Positions 35,189-44,056 of a DNA stretch of 64,000 bases are shown piece by piece. Numbering within the stretch: the first letter of the stretch is position 1; each line of letters opens with the position of its first letter. The notes under the pieces are model-generated. The model was not told the DNA's origin, made no database searches, and was given only the letters and a program-made list of their open reading frames with translations. The stretch is taken from contig AGIG01000034.1 in assembly GCA_000227525.2 (NCBI GenBank), positions 62,001 through 126,000 on the forward strand, written 5' to 3'. The DNA is from a gamma proteobacterium HIMB30. GTDB lineage: Bacteria > Pseudomonadota > Gammaproteobacteria > Pseudomonadales > Litorivicinaceae. The translations under genes and the position numbers were made by a program.

Positions 35189-37051
35189 ATGCGATATTCG
35201 ATCGCTACCGTTTGCCTCTCAGGAACACTCGAGACCAAGATAGGGGCGATTTCCAAGGCCGGATTTGGTTGCATCGAGATTTTCGAGAATGATCTAGTTA
35301 CAAGTAGGAATTCACCAGAAACAATCGCTACGATGATTTGTGATGCTGGGCTAGAAACAATTGTCTATCAACCATTCCGTGACTTTGAGGGGCTGGCTGG
35401 GAAACTTAGGGCTAAGGCATTCGATCGGGCTGAACGTAAGTTTGATCTAATGACTAGGCTTGACACCGACCTGCTAATGGTTTGCTCCAGCGTCCACCCC
35501 GCGGCGAGACCTGGAATATCTCGAATCGCCGATGATTTGCATGAGTTGGCGGATCGGGCCGCTCAACGAAACATGCGCGTCGCGTACGAGGCCCTTGGTT
35601 GGTCGCACGTAATTTCAGACTACAGAGATTCGTGGGAGGCGGTGAGACAAGCCAACCATCCCGCGCTCGGACTCTGCCTCGATACCTTCCACATCTACAG
35701 CAGACAGACTGAGATAGACAGCGTAGCGAACATACCCGGCGAGAAAATATTTCTTGTACAGATAGCCGACGCACCGAGGCTCAGCATGGACCCACTGTCG
35801 TGGTCACGTCATCACCGGTGCTTCCCCGGGCAAGGCCAGCTTGATCTCGACCAATTCATGGAAAGACTCAGACAGACCGGCTACGACGGCCCTCTTTCTC
35901 TGGAGATCTTTAACGATCAGTTCAGAGCCGGTAACGCAGACAGCGTGGCTTTAGATGGCCACCGGTCACTGGTCTATCTCAACCAATCCTCGAGTGAATT
36001 AACAAGCTCCCAACCAGCCGAACTCGAATCTGCACAGGAGCCAGGTGGTGTTGAGTTTATTGAGTTTGCGGTAGGCGATACCGAGTATCCAAGGTTATCT
36101 GAGACCCTTGGAGCGCTCGGTTTCACGCTCTCTGCAATCCACAAAGCCAAACATGTCGAGCGATGGACACAGGGAAACGTCAATCTTGTCTTTAACCGAG
36201 AAGACGGGTCGTTCGCAAACCGGTACTACGATCTCCACGGATTGTCAGTGTGTGCCTATGGGCTTTCAGTCAATGGGCCTGCGACGATGGTGACAAGGGC
36301 CAACCAATTGGGGTACCCGGTTTCGTACGGGGACCCCAATACAGACACTCACGGTCTCCCTGCCATCATGGGCCCCGAGGGTGCTCAGTTGTACTTTGTT
36401 GATCCGAACGAACAAAGTCCGCATTGGGACAGGGAGTTCATCGATAATGATATTGAAACCCGGAACCCATGGATCGACACAATCGATCACATTGCAGTGA
36501 CAATGGATCATGAGCAATCACTTCAGGCCGCACTGCTTCATAAAGCCCTATTTAACCTCAATCCAACGGCGCCGTTGAATGTACTTGATCCCTCTGGTCT
36601 GGTGCGGTCTCAGGTGTTCGAGAGTACCCAGAGAAACGTGGCGTTTACGATCAATAGTACGGGTGCCCGACGCACTGTTGCGTCGCAGACGCTCGAGAAA
36701 TATGCAGGCTCTGGCGTCAACCATATCGCGTTTCGAACCAAAAATATCTTCGAAATCGCGGAGCGTATGCAGAATCTGTCTATTGAAATCATGGACGTAA
36801 CAGAAAACTATTACGACGACCTCTCCGCTCGATTTGATTTATCGACCGATGAGATACAACGTTTGAAACAACTACACATTTTGTATGATAAGGATGATTT
36901 TGGTTCATTTTTTCAGATATTTACCAAACTTATCTACGGAAGATTCTGCTTTGAGATTGTGCAACGCAACGGATACCGAGGCTATGGATTCCCTAACGCC
37001 CAGCTTCGGCTGACTATGCAGGCGGCCGACATAGATCTCCAAAATGTTTGA
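35189..37051 (+). CDS. quiC: 3-dehydroshikimate dehydratase fused to an HPPD-like domain (QuiC1 type)
   Basis: It dehydrates 3-dehydroshikimate to protocatechuate in the cytoplasm. The 620-aa chain starts at the ATG directly after the regulator stop. The N-terminal TIM barrel (about 1-265) has the divalent-metal residues Glu134, Asp165, Gln191 and Glu239, in the positions I recall for P. putida QuiC1. The C-terminal part (about 285-620) is two glyoxalase-like modules of hydroxyphenylpyruvate dioxygenase type and keeps a full metal triad: His434, His512 and Glu589. The role of that second domain is not known for these fusions. The gene links shikimate-type compounds to the protocatechuate cleavage operon encoded convergently. 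Confidence 0.93.
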   Translation: MRYSIATVCLSGTLETKIGAISKAGFGCIEIFENDLVTSRNSPETIATMICDAGLETIVYQPFRDFEGLAGKLRAKAFDRAERKFDLMTRLDTDLLMVCSSVHPAARPGISRIADDLHELADRAAQRNMRVAYEALGWSHVISDYRDSWEAVRQANHPALGLCLDTFHIYSRQTEIDSVANIPGEKIFLVQIADAPRLSMDPLSWSRHHRCFPGQGQLDLDQFMERLRQTGYDGPLSLEIFNDQFRAGNADSVALDGHRSLVYLNQSSSELTSSQPAELESAQEPGGVEFIEFAVGDTEYPRLSETLGALGFTLSAIHKAKHVERWTQGNVNLVFNREDGSFANRYYDLHGLSVCAYGLSVNGPATMVTRANQLGYPVSYGDPNTDTHGLPAIMGPEGAQLYFVDPNEQSPHWDREFIDNDIETRNPWIDTIDHIAVTMDHEQSLQAALLHKALFNLNPTAPLNVLDPSGLVRSQVFESTQRNVAFTINSTGARRTVASQTLEKYAGSGVNHIAFRTKNIFEIAERMQNLSIEIMDVTENYYDDLSARFDLSTDEIQRLKQLHILYDKDDFGSFFQIFTKLIYGRFCFEIVQRNGYRGYGFPNAQLRLTMQAADIDLQNV

Positions 37052-37985
37052 TGTATTAGGCGTCGTGGCGCCAATTTTCCTACTGATATCGCTCGGTTTC
37101 CTCTCGGTCCGCCTTAGGTGGCTTTCAACTGAGGACTATTCATCGCTTACATCGTTCGTTATGAAGATTTCGTTTCCCTGCCTACTTCTCACGAAACTCA
37201 GCTCTATCGACCTCACCCAACATTTTCGTGGGGATATCCTTTTAATTTTTGGGATTTGTTCGATCTGTCTGGCCGTCGGATCGATTCAATTTTTCCGTCG
37301 GATTCTTGGTCGCGAAGACACTCTGGCTACTCTCCAGGGCGGTATTGGAGTCTCTCTGAGTAATAATGGTTTCATTGGCTACCCAGTACTGTTTATGGCT
37401 TTTGCAAGCCCGCCGATGACGACCTACGCAACCGTTCTACTGGTCGAGAACCTCATCATGCTTCCACTGATCATTTTTCTGCTCGATCGCGTATCACCGT
37501 CGCGACAGGCCTCTATAAGCCAGAACAAAATTGTAGTCATAGCCCAGATTGTAGTGAATCCAATACTTATCGCTGTCATAGCCGGCATGCTCATTAGCGC
37601 AATGCAAATAAACATACCTGAACATGTCACCCTATCGCTTTCCCTGCTGGGGACAGCTGCTGCACCTTTAGCGCTCTTCGCTATAGGGATGGCGCTAGTT
37701 AAGGTACCGTCGATTCAGGAGATAACCGATATTGCCTGGACGAGCCTGGGGAAACTGGTTTTGCATCCTGCGCTTGTTGCGATCAGCTGTTTTTTGTTCG
37801 TTGATAATTTCCATGACCCCGATATCTACGCCGTCATCCTTCTCGCAAGCTCACCAATGGCATCCCTGTATCCTGTTTTTGGGGCCAACTATGGAGCTCC
37901 CTCTTTGACTGCCAGCACCTTGACTACCACTACATTTCTCTCTCTGTTTACGATCAGCTGCTGGATCGCATTCCTGGGAATTTAG
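37044..37985 (+). CDS. AEC-family (auxin efflux carrier-like) permease
   Basis: A 313-aa membrane protein with about ten hydrophobic segments in two halves. The N-terminal VAPIFLLISLGFLSVR and the internal GNNGFIGYPV-type segment (SLSNNGFIGYPVLFM) are characteristic of AEC carriers such as MdcF. It overlaps the quiC stop by 8 bp. Such carriers move organic acids, so it may import or export a substrate or intermediate of the pathway. Confidence 0.86.
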   Translation: MFDVLGVVAPIFLLISLGFLSVRLRWLSTEDYSSLTSFVMKISFPCLLLTKLSSIDLTQHFRGDILLIFGICSICLAVGSIQFFRRILGREDTLATLQGGIGVSLSNNGFIGYPVLFMAFASPPMTTYATVLLVENLIMLPLIIFLLDRVSPSRQASISQNKIVVIAQIVVNPILIAVIAGMLISAMQINIPEHVTLSLSLLGTAAAPLALFAIGMALVKVPSIQEITDIAWTSLGKLVLHPALVAISCFLFVDNFHDPDIYAVILLASSPMASLYPVFGANYGAPSLTASTLTTTTFLSLFTISCWIAFLGI

Positions 37986-38134
37986 GTGTCGTATCAAACT
38001 CCGAAAAGCTAAAAGTCAGGCTCCCAGAATATAAAAACACAGAAAAATTCTCGCTTAAATACCGCCTCACGAAGTCAACCGGATCCACATACTGATCCAT
38101 ACTTCTATCGTGAGCGTTGGAATGAAAAAGTGAA

Positions 38135-38398
38135 TCACAACCTCAAAAAGCAATGCTCGATTGCTTCAAACCCTAAAATGGTAACAGGATCTGGGTTGTC
38201 ACGGGGTAGAACATGAATAGCATTCGCGATACTTATGCGATGTTTTTTAACAAAGCTCATATCCCTGCGAGAGCCTTCCCCTTCTTTGACGGGACCGCCA
38301 CATTCACACCAACTCGTTTCACAATTTAAAAATTGCTGCTTACTCTCCCGAGCCAAGCCCGGGAGAATCAAATTTTGCTCAGGTCTTTCGAACGACAC
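38135..38398 (-). CDS. Doubtful small ORF in the 415-bp gap downstream of ligI
   Basis: The stretch 37986-38399 has no convincing gene. It holds this 87-codon frame, which begins with GTG one base after the ligI stop and has no ribosome site; an internal ATG at 38260 would give 41 aa. The sequence has a CxC-GG element and an ordinary C-terminal half, but no recognised family. It could be a decayed gene remnant. A CTCCCG/CGGGAG hairpin at 38345-38365, followed by AATCAAATTTT on the plus strand, may end the quiC-AEC transcript, but the T-tract is poor. Confidence 0.25.
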   Translation of the reverse strand: MSFERPEQNLILPGLARESKQQFLNCETSWCECGGPVKEGEGSRRDMSFVKKHRISIANAIHVLPRDNPDPVTILGFEAIEHCFLRL

Positions 38399-38399
38399 C

Positions 38400-39284
38400 C
38401 TAAGATCCCCAGTACAACCGCATGGGGTTATCGATCAGAAGCTTTTTTTGTAGCTCATCGGTCCCAGCGATCAAGGGGATCACATCCACCAACGCTCCAT
38501 CGTCAGGTACGTGAGACTTCATATTTGGATGAGGCCAATCTGTGCCCCACAAGACCCTGTCCGGGAAAGACTCAACCAATGCCCTCGCAAATGGAATCAC
38601 ATCGGAATAGTCCGGAGCCTGCTGAGTCAGTCGTTCTGGGCAGCTCACCTTCGCCCAGATATTTGGGTTCTGTTCCAGTAATCTCATGAACGCCAAAAAC
38701 TCATCACTGTCGACCCCAAGACTGACATCGGGGCGACCCATGTGATCGATAACAACAACCTGGTCACTGGCAAGAGACTCAAGAAAAGGCCTGAGGTCCT
38801 CGAGATCTGGACTCTCAAAATAGACAACGATATGCCATCCCAAAGCTTTTACCCGGTTGGCTAGATCCATGAAGACCTCTTTAGGGGTAGAGTCGACCAG
38901 TCGCTTGACGAAGTTAAAGCGCACACCCTTCACTCCCACTTCATCTAAAATTTTCAGTTCGTCATCAGTGACATCTGGAGACAGCACGGAAACACCGCGC
39001 GCGAGCTCACCGGCCACCTCGAGCGCATCGATGAGCGCTGTGTTATCTGAACCATGACAGCTCGCCTGAACGATCACGTTTCTAGAAAACCCGAGATGAT
39101 CTCTGAGCTCAAATAATTTCTCCTTGGGCGCATCACAAGGGGTGTATTTTCGTTTGGGATGATAAGGAAAGCGGTCTGTGGGTCCAAACACATGACAATG
39201 CGCGTCGACCGCACCTTGAGGCGGAACATATGACGGCTTCTTGGGGTTCGGATGAAACGGCAGATAATCAGGATCCATAGTCAT
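38400..39284 (-). CDS. ligI: 2-pyrone-4,6-dicarboxylate lactonase
   Basis: It hydrolyses 2-pyrone-4,6-dicarboxylate to 4-oxalomesaconate or its keto form, in the protocatechuate 4,5-cleavage pathway. This amidohydrolase-superfamily protein is 294 aa from the ATG at 39284, 7 bp after the galD stop. Motifs: VDAHCHVFGP at the N-terminal metal-site strand, KGVRFNFVKRL, VIDHMGRPD and LWGTDWPHPN with the catalytic Asp. The frame is open for 105 bp upstream but that part lies inside galD. It is the last recognisable gene of the lig operon. Confidence 0.92.
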   Translation of the reverse strand: MTMDPDYLPFHPNPKKPSYVPPQGAVDAHCHVFGPTDRFPYHPKRKYTPCDAPKEKLFELRDHLGFSRNVIVQASCHGSDNTALIDALEVAGELARGVSVLSPDVTDDELKILDEVGVKGVRFNFVKRLVDSTPKEVFMDLANRVKALGWHIVVYFESPDLEDLRPFLESLASDQVVVIDHMGRPDVSLGVDSDEFLAFMRLLEQNPNIWAKVSCPERLTQQAPDYSDVIPFARALVESFPDRVLWGTDWPHPNMKSHVPDDGALVDVIPLIAGTDELQKKLLIDNPMRLYWGS

Positions 39285-39291
39285 AGTGTTC

Positions 39292-40353
39292 TCACTTCTC
39301 CAAGGGGTAAACAGCGCCTTCAAATAATTTTCTGGCGGATCGTAATAAGGCGGCACTTCGCAACTCATCACCGTCCATGTAGGCAACAACTGTCATTTCT
39401 CCCGTCGGGTGCTCTACCGCTAATGTTTTCTGATCGCCATCGGGGACCCGCGCTAGCGGATAGGCCACTGTCCCAGGGGTAATCACTGCGGTCGCAACGC
39501 TTACCGCCCCCAACACCCCGATCGATGCATGGCAACGATGAGGAATAAAGGTACGGGTAGAGATACACCCTCCATTTTGTGGCTCACTAACGAGGCTCAT
39601 TTTCGGTACAGATTTTTCGGCCACGTCCCCTAGATTCATCAACGGACCGGCCTGCAATCGAATAGACTCAAGCCGATCCTTCAACCCAGAATTTCCGTCT
39701 AGCTCCGCTCGCGATTCTGTGCCAGAGAGACCAAAATCAGATGCGTTCAAGATGACGACAGGCATCCCGTTATCGATCAGGGTAACGTCAACACCGTCAA
39801 TACAATCCTTCAAGTTTCCGCTCGGATACAAGGCCCCGCAGGTTGAGCCTGCTGTCTCTTTGAATTCGCAGGTCACTGGGGCTGATGTTCCCGGGACGCC
39901 ATCGATAGCGGAATTGCCTTTATAGGTAACTTTTCCATTGGGAGTTTGGATCTGTAAGACAGCGATTTGATCAGTATTTTCCATAAATACAGAAACCTGT
40001 GTGACGTCACCCTCAGCTGGTACAAGCCCCTGCTCAATTGCAAAGGGCCCAACAGCTGCGAGAATATTTCCGCAGTTCTGTGAGTCGGCAACAATAGCCT
40101 GATCGACAAAAACTTGGAGGAATAAATAATCCACATCACAGTCAGGGTGAGACGACTTTTTGACGATTCCAACCTTTGAAGTCAGAGGATCAGCACCGCC
40201 CATGCCATCGATCTGTCTGCAGTCCGGAGACCCCATGATTTCAAGCAAAAGATGATCTCTTTCAACAGGATCCGATGGCAAATCAGTGGCAAGAAAAATA
40301 CCACCTTTAGAGGTTCCTCCACGCATCCAGACACAGGGGATACCCTCAGACAT
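39292..40353 (-). CDS. galD: 4-oxalomesaconate tautomerase (PrpF family)
   Basis: It interconverts the tautomers of 4-oxalomesaconate in protocatechuate or gallate breakdown (also called LigU). The 353-aa protein has the PrpF/DapF-like fold, with Lys60 in [11 protein letters not shown] and Cys94 in [15 protein letters not shown] as acid/base candidates, and DGVPGTSAP in the middle. A second conserved region, [18 protein letters not shown], is near the end. It overlaps ligK by 8 bp. A second PrpF-family gene occurs at 63044 in a different pathway context. Confidence 0.9.
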   Translation of the reverse strand: MSEGIPCVWMRGGTSKGGIFLATDLPSDPVERDHLLLEIMGSPDCRQIDGMGGADPLTSKVGIVKKSSHPDCDVDYLFLQVFVDQAIVADSQNCGNILAAVGPFAIEQGLVPAEGDVTQVSVFMENTDQIAVLQIQTPNGKVTYKGNSAIDGVPGTSAPVTCEFKETAGSTCGALYPSGNLKDCIDGVDVTLIDNGMPVVILNASDFGLSGTESRAELDGNSGLKDRLESIRLQAGPLMNLGDVAEKSVPKMSLVSEPQNGGCISTRTFIPHRCHASIGVLGAVSVATAVITPGTVAYPLARVPDGDQKTLAVEHPTGEMTVVAYMDGDELRSAALLRSARKLFEGAVYPLEK

Positions 40354-41023
40354 ATTTCAGACCTTTTTCGGCGAGCCTGGGTCTCATATTGTAGATATCC
40401 AAACCAAGCTCGCCGTTCGCCAACCTCGTTCGCTTATCTTCTTCTTTAGCTTCGCGATCCAAGGCGGCCGCGAGAACCGACTCGGCTTCTGAGTACCGAA
40501 CAACGCAGACGCCATCATCATCCGCTATGACAACATCACCTGGATTGACAATCTCCTCGGCGCAAACGATTTGTACATTGACGGAACCTAATGTTTCTTT
40601 AATAGTTCCCTGCGCAAATACGTGCTTTGACCAGACTGGGAAGTTGATTTCTCGAAGAATCTTCGTGTCTCGTACCCCGCCCTCGACAATCAATCCCACT
40701 ACACCCCGAGCCTGCGCCGAAGTGGCCAATAGATCACCGAAAAAACCGTGATTCGATGGTGAAGTTGGGGCAAATATAAGAATATCGCCGGGCTGACACT
40801 GCTCGATCGCGACATGCATCATCCAATTATCCCCGGCTGCACCCGAGATCGTGATCGCGTTACCCGCAACCGCGATATCTTGCTGTATCGGACGCATGTA
40901 GTCGGCTAGCAACCCCCTGCGGCCCTGAGCCTCGTGAACTGTCGCTACTCCCAAACGCGCCAAACCCTCTCTTATCTCTGGGCTTACCCGATCGATTTTT
41001 TGAACCACTACATTCTGCGACAT
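40346..41023 (-). CDS. ligK: 4-hydroxy-4-methyl-2-oxoglutarate / 4-carboxy-4-hydroxy-2-oxoadipate aldolase
   Basis: This is the last step of the pathway: it splits 4-carboxy-4-hydroxy-2-oxoadipate into pyruvate and oxaloacetate, using a divalent metal. The 225-aa protein is of the RraA fold. The metal and substrate region GGVRDTKIL contains the Arg-Asp pair of active aldolases, and [24 protein letters not shown] is typical of LigK/GalC. A C-terminal extension with [15 protein letters not shown] is also present in the aldolases and absent from RraA itself. It follows ligJ by 1 bp. Confidence 0.92.
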   Translation of the reverse strand: MSQNVVVQKIDRVSPEIREGLARLGVATVHEAQGRRGLLADYMRPIQQDIAVAGNAITISGAAGDNWMMHVAIEQCQPGDILIFAPTSPSNHGFFGDLLATSAQARGVVGLIVEGGVRDTKILREINFPVWSKHVFAQGTIKETLGSVNVQIVCAEEIVNPGDVVIADDDGVCVVRYSEAESVLAAALDREAKEEDKRTRLANGELGLDIYNMRPRLAEKGLKYV

Positions 41024-41024
41024 A

Positions 41025-42041
41025 TCAACTCTCCAATTTCAGTCGACTGAAAACTTTCTTAGCATTACCGGAGAATATTTGCTGTTTCTCATCAGTTGTA
41101 AGCTTGGTGTTGTTATCGATGTACCGCTTGGTATCGTCAAAGTAGTGCCCTGTCTCCGGATCAATCCCTCGCACCGCACCAATCATTTCAGATGCGAATA
41201 AAATGTTCTTCGCAGGGATGATATCTAACAACAAATCGACACCTCGTTGATGATACACACAGGTATCGAAATAGATGTTCTGAAGTGCCGACTCTTCCAA
41301 AGGCGCATATCCTTGATCTTGAAGAATTCCCCGGAAACGTCCCCAATGGTAGGGAACCGCTCCACCACCATGAGGAATGATTATCTTCAGTGATGGAAAA
41401 TCTTTGAAAACATTCGACATCACCAATTGCTGAAATGCAGTTGTATCAGCTCCAAGATAGTGTGAGCCCGTGGTATGAAAGCAGTCATTACAGGCTGCGC
41501 TGACATGAATCATGGCAGGAATATCAAGCTCACACATCACCTCATAAATCGGATAAAACGATCTGTCTGCTAAGGACTGATCCTGCCAGTATCCTCCAGA
41601 AGGATCAGGATTCAGATTGATCCCTAAGAACCCCAACTCTTCAACCGTTCTACGAATCTCAGGGACCGACTTCTCCGGTGCGACACCGGGTGACTGCGGG
41701 AGCTGTGCCACTGGTGCAAAATTCTGTGGAAATAAGTCACAGACGCGTTTGATAATGTCGTTCTGGTGTTGCGTCCAATACAGGCTGGTCCACTCGTTAC
41801 CAACGTGATGACCCATCCAGCTCGCACGAGGAGAAAAGATGGTCAAATCAGTTCCGCGATCCTGCTGAAGTCTGAGCTGATTTTTGACGATCGACTCCCG
41901 AATCTCGTAGTCGGTTACATCAACCGATCCCTTCTCACCTTTAAACAAAGTATTGTTCACGAGAGCCTCTCTCTGCGCGTCTCTGTAAGCGCCTACGCCC
42001 GGCGGTGTGGTTGTGTAATGTCCGTGGCAATCAATTATCAT
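41025..42041 (-). CDS. ligJ: 4-oxalomesaconate hydratase
   Basis: It hydrates 4-oxalomesaconate to 4-carboxy-4-hydroxy-2-oxoadipate. The 338-aa protein belongs to the amidohydrolase superfamily (ACMSD-like) and begins with [15 protein letters not shown], the zinc-binding HxH of the first strand. Further metal and catalytic residues are in [25 protein letters not shown] and [17 protein letters not shown]. Length and motifs match LigJ of Sphingobium rather than GalB, which is a different fold. It follows the DUF1932 gene after 115 bp. Confidence 0.92.
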   Translation of the reverse strand: MIIDCHGHYTTTPPGVGAYRDAQREALVNNTLFKGEKGSVDVTDYEIRESIVKNQLRLQQDRGTDLTIFSPRASWMGHHVGNEWTSLYWTQHQNDIIKRVCDLFPQNFAPVAQLPQSPGVAPEKSVPEIRRTVEELGFLGINLNPDPSGGYWQDQSLADRSFYPIYEVMCELDIPAMIHVSAACNDCFHTTGSHYLGADTTAFQQLVMSNVFKDFPSLKIIIPHGGGAVPYHWGRFRGILQDQGYAPLEESALQNIYFDTCVYHQRGVDLLLDIIPAKNILFASEMIGAVRGIDPETGHYFDDTKRYIDNNTKLTTDEKQQIFSGNAKKVFSRLKLES

Positions 42042-42156
42042 TACTGTCTCCTCAATTCGTGTGTCCGCATGTCGAATGATTCGTCCTCACGACTAACGCG
42101 ATGTCCATTTAGCCATCAAAAAAATGTGTCGATCAGCATCACAATCTCAGCGCGAG

Positions 42157-43038
42157 TTAGCTCAGCCTTTCGTTTAGTAACTGACTTAGTGCCATCAGAT
42201 CCTCTGTTTCAGGCTCGAGCATCAAGTCACCAATTCGCTGCTGCCACTCGATCGTCGAACGAGTCATATCTGCCGACAAACCAGTCTCTTGAATCGTCGC
42301 AACCACCTCACGCATCTCAGCTGCGCGACGAATCCCGTGCTTACTCATCCGTTCGAGGTTATATCCTCCACGCCGCAACCAATCGAGGCCGTCAAAGCCC
42401 TTCGTCAGCGAGGAGACGATCTCGGGCTGGACACCCAAGCGATGTGCGGTCAAAAAACATTCAGCGCTCAAGGCCTCGACACCCTTGACCATAATTGAAC
42501 GAGTCATTTTCAGTGCAGACGCCTGACCGACATCCGGACCACACACCGAAGCGTTGTAACCAAAGTGATTTAGAAAATTAACGCAATCCTCGGCAGAAGG
42601 ACCCGATACGAGAAGTGGCGTGTCTAATCTTGAGGGATTCACTGGACTCATAATCGCCACATCAGTTAACACACCACCCGCGCCTGCAACCATCTGAGCA
42701 TTAGATCTTTTGGTGCCTGGAGAGCAGGAGTTCATTTCAAGGTAAGTAAATTTGGATCGAATACTTGAACACACTTGCTCACATACGACAGCCGCTTGGT
42801 CCGCGGTTACCAAGCTAACAACCCAATCAATATCTATGAGGGCGTCCTCCAACGACGATGCCGGCTGAAACCCAGCGCTCTGAACTCGCTCACGAAAACC
42901 GAATGCGTTTGATGAAAGCTTCAAATCCCAGGCGACTGGGCTTTGGGACTTGAACCCTCCAGAGAGAGCCTCTCCAGCCTCGCCAAACCCAACAAAACAA
43001 ATATTCTGATCAATAGACCAATCAGGTGAGGCTGTCAT
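42157..43038 (-). CDS. NAD(P)-dependent dehydrogenase of the 6PGDH-like DUF1932 family
   Basis: A 293-aa protein with an N-terminal Rossmann domain (ICFVGFGEAGEALSGGF) and a helical C-terminal DUF1932 domain in which the conserved KMTRSIMVKGVEALSAE segment lies. It resembles beta-hydroxyacid dehydrogenases. DUF1932 proteins often accompany protocatechuate 4,5-cleavage genes, but I know of no established step for them in that route. It overlaps the degenerate Gfo/Idh/MocA gene by 17 bp. Possible roles are reduction of a 2-oxo side product or supply of an entry substrate. Confidence 0.85.
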   Translation of the reverse strand: MTASPDWSIDQNICFVGFGEAGEALSGGFKSQSPVAWDLKLSSNAFGFRERVQSAGFQPASSLEDALIDIDWVVSLVTADQAAVVCEQVCSSIRSKFTYLEMNSCSPGTKRSNAQMVAGAGGVLTDVAIMSPVNPSRLDTPLLVSGPSAEDCVNFLNHFGYNASVCGPDVGQASALKMTRSIMVKGVEALSAECFLTAHRLGVQPEIVSSLTKGFDGLDWLRRGGYNLERMSKHGIRRAAEMREVVATIQETGLSADMTRSTIEWQQRIGDLMLEPETEDLMALSQLLNERLS

Positions 43039-44041
43039 ACAACCTCTCTATCAATCGCATCGAGATCAACGCGTCTTCACCCGAACAAACCGGCACCTTC
43101 TTATCATGAATCACGCATTCGAAATCGAGTAACTCCGCAATCACAGCACTGACCGCCGAGTCGGATTTTATTTTTTTAACCCCAAGCCGTGATTCCCAGG
43201 ACGCGTCTTTATCTCCGTAGCTCCAAAAGGCCAGGTCAGGGATCGATAGCGTACCTTCAGAACCTCCAATCCAGAGACAAGACTGGCCGGTTTTTGAATA
43301 TTTATCGGTTTCCCCTGCCGTCAGGAGCCAATTCGCTTGCGAAACGACCTCGTCAGACGCATTCACCGTACAAATTACGTCGTTTTCAAACTTCAGCAGA
43401 CCACCCAAGGACGACGGGACAGAACCACCACGTAACAGGCTCGTTGTGACGCCTGAAATTTCAATCACTTCACCCAACAGATAGCGCAGAACGTCAAGGT
43501 CATCGATCAAATCATTCAGAATCGAAAGATGACCTTGCCGGCTTTCCCAATGAATATCACCTAACTTTGCTTCTGACTTCGGAAACCAAGACGTCGATTG
43601 CGCCGTTATAACGGTACCAATACCACCGCTTGTGATAAGTTCTTTCGCTGCGATGACCGAAGGATGAAATCGCCTATGGTTCCCAACTAAAAGCGGGACC
43701 ATTACCTTCTTGGCCTCCGCGACCAAATCCTGCGAGGCGTCCAATGATGTTCCCTTCGAGGGAACAACTAACATCGGTATCTGACATTCAATCGCAGCTC
43801 GCGAAGCTGCAATAGTCTCGCGCGCGGTGGTGCACACGATCACCCCATCGATCTTGTGATTGTTTAATGCATCCCTGAGACTCTCGTATAGAGGGAGATT
43901 CATCTCTGACGCGCCCTCGTCTCCCGCCGGCGTAGGATCAACGAGTGCGACAAAGTGAAAGTGCTCGGAGGCTTCCCTAAAAATCAACCTCGATTTGAGG
44001 CCGCCCCCTAAAAATACAAAGTGAGTTTTCCTACGAACCAT
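43022..44041 (-). CDS. Degenerate Gfo/Idh/MocA-family protein in the lig operon
   Basis: A 339-aa protein clearly related to the intact dehydrogenase at 33212 (both have VPLLVG.HRRF.P and a similar C-terminus with IGGSEG.LSIPDL). Key sites have changed. GFGLIG is GGGLKS, the EKP lysine motif is replaced by VPSKG, and the LIHDID catalytic histidine is LIDDLD. It is a full-length, uninterrupted frame, so it is translated, but it is probably not a normal dehydrogenase. It lies between ligC and the DUF1932 gene and may be a regulatory or partner subunit, or bind a ligand. A TTG 15 bp upstream is an alternative start. Confidence 0.8.
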   Translation of the reverse strand: MVRRKTHFVFLGGGLKSRLIFREASEHFHFVALVDPTPAGDEGASEMNLPLYESLRDALNNHKIDGVIVCTTARETIAASRAAIECQIPMLVVPSKGTSLDASQDLVAEAKKVMVPLLVGNHRRFHPSVIAAKELITSGGIGTVITAQSTSWFPKSEAKLGDIHWESRQGHLSILNDLIDDLDVLRYLLGEVIEISGVTTSLLRGGSVPSSLGGLLKFENDVICTVNASDEVVSQANWLLTAGETDKYSKTGQSCLWIGGSEGTLSIPDLAFWSYGDKDASWESRLGVKKIKSDSAVSAVIAELLDFECVIHDKKVPVCSGEDALISMRLIERLYDSLT

Positions 44042-44056
44042 GATTTCGATCCGCAA

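Noticed and set aside
38345-38365. Strong intrinsic terminator
   Set aside because: The CTCCCG/CGGGAG stem is only 6 bp with a 9-bp loop and is followed by AATCAAATTTT rather than a clean T-run, so I mention it only as a weak candidate.
41766-42488. 240-codon open frame on the plus strand
   Set aside because: It lies antisense across ligJ and the DUF1932 gene, both of which have clear family motifs, and its sequence is Ser/Arg-rich with no domain pattern.
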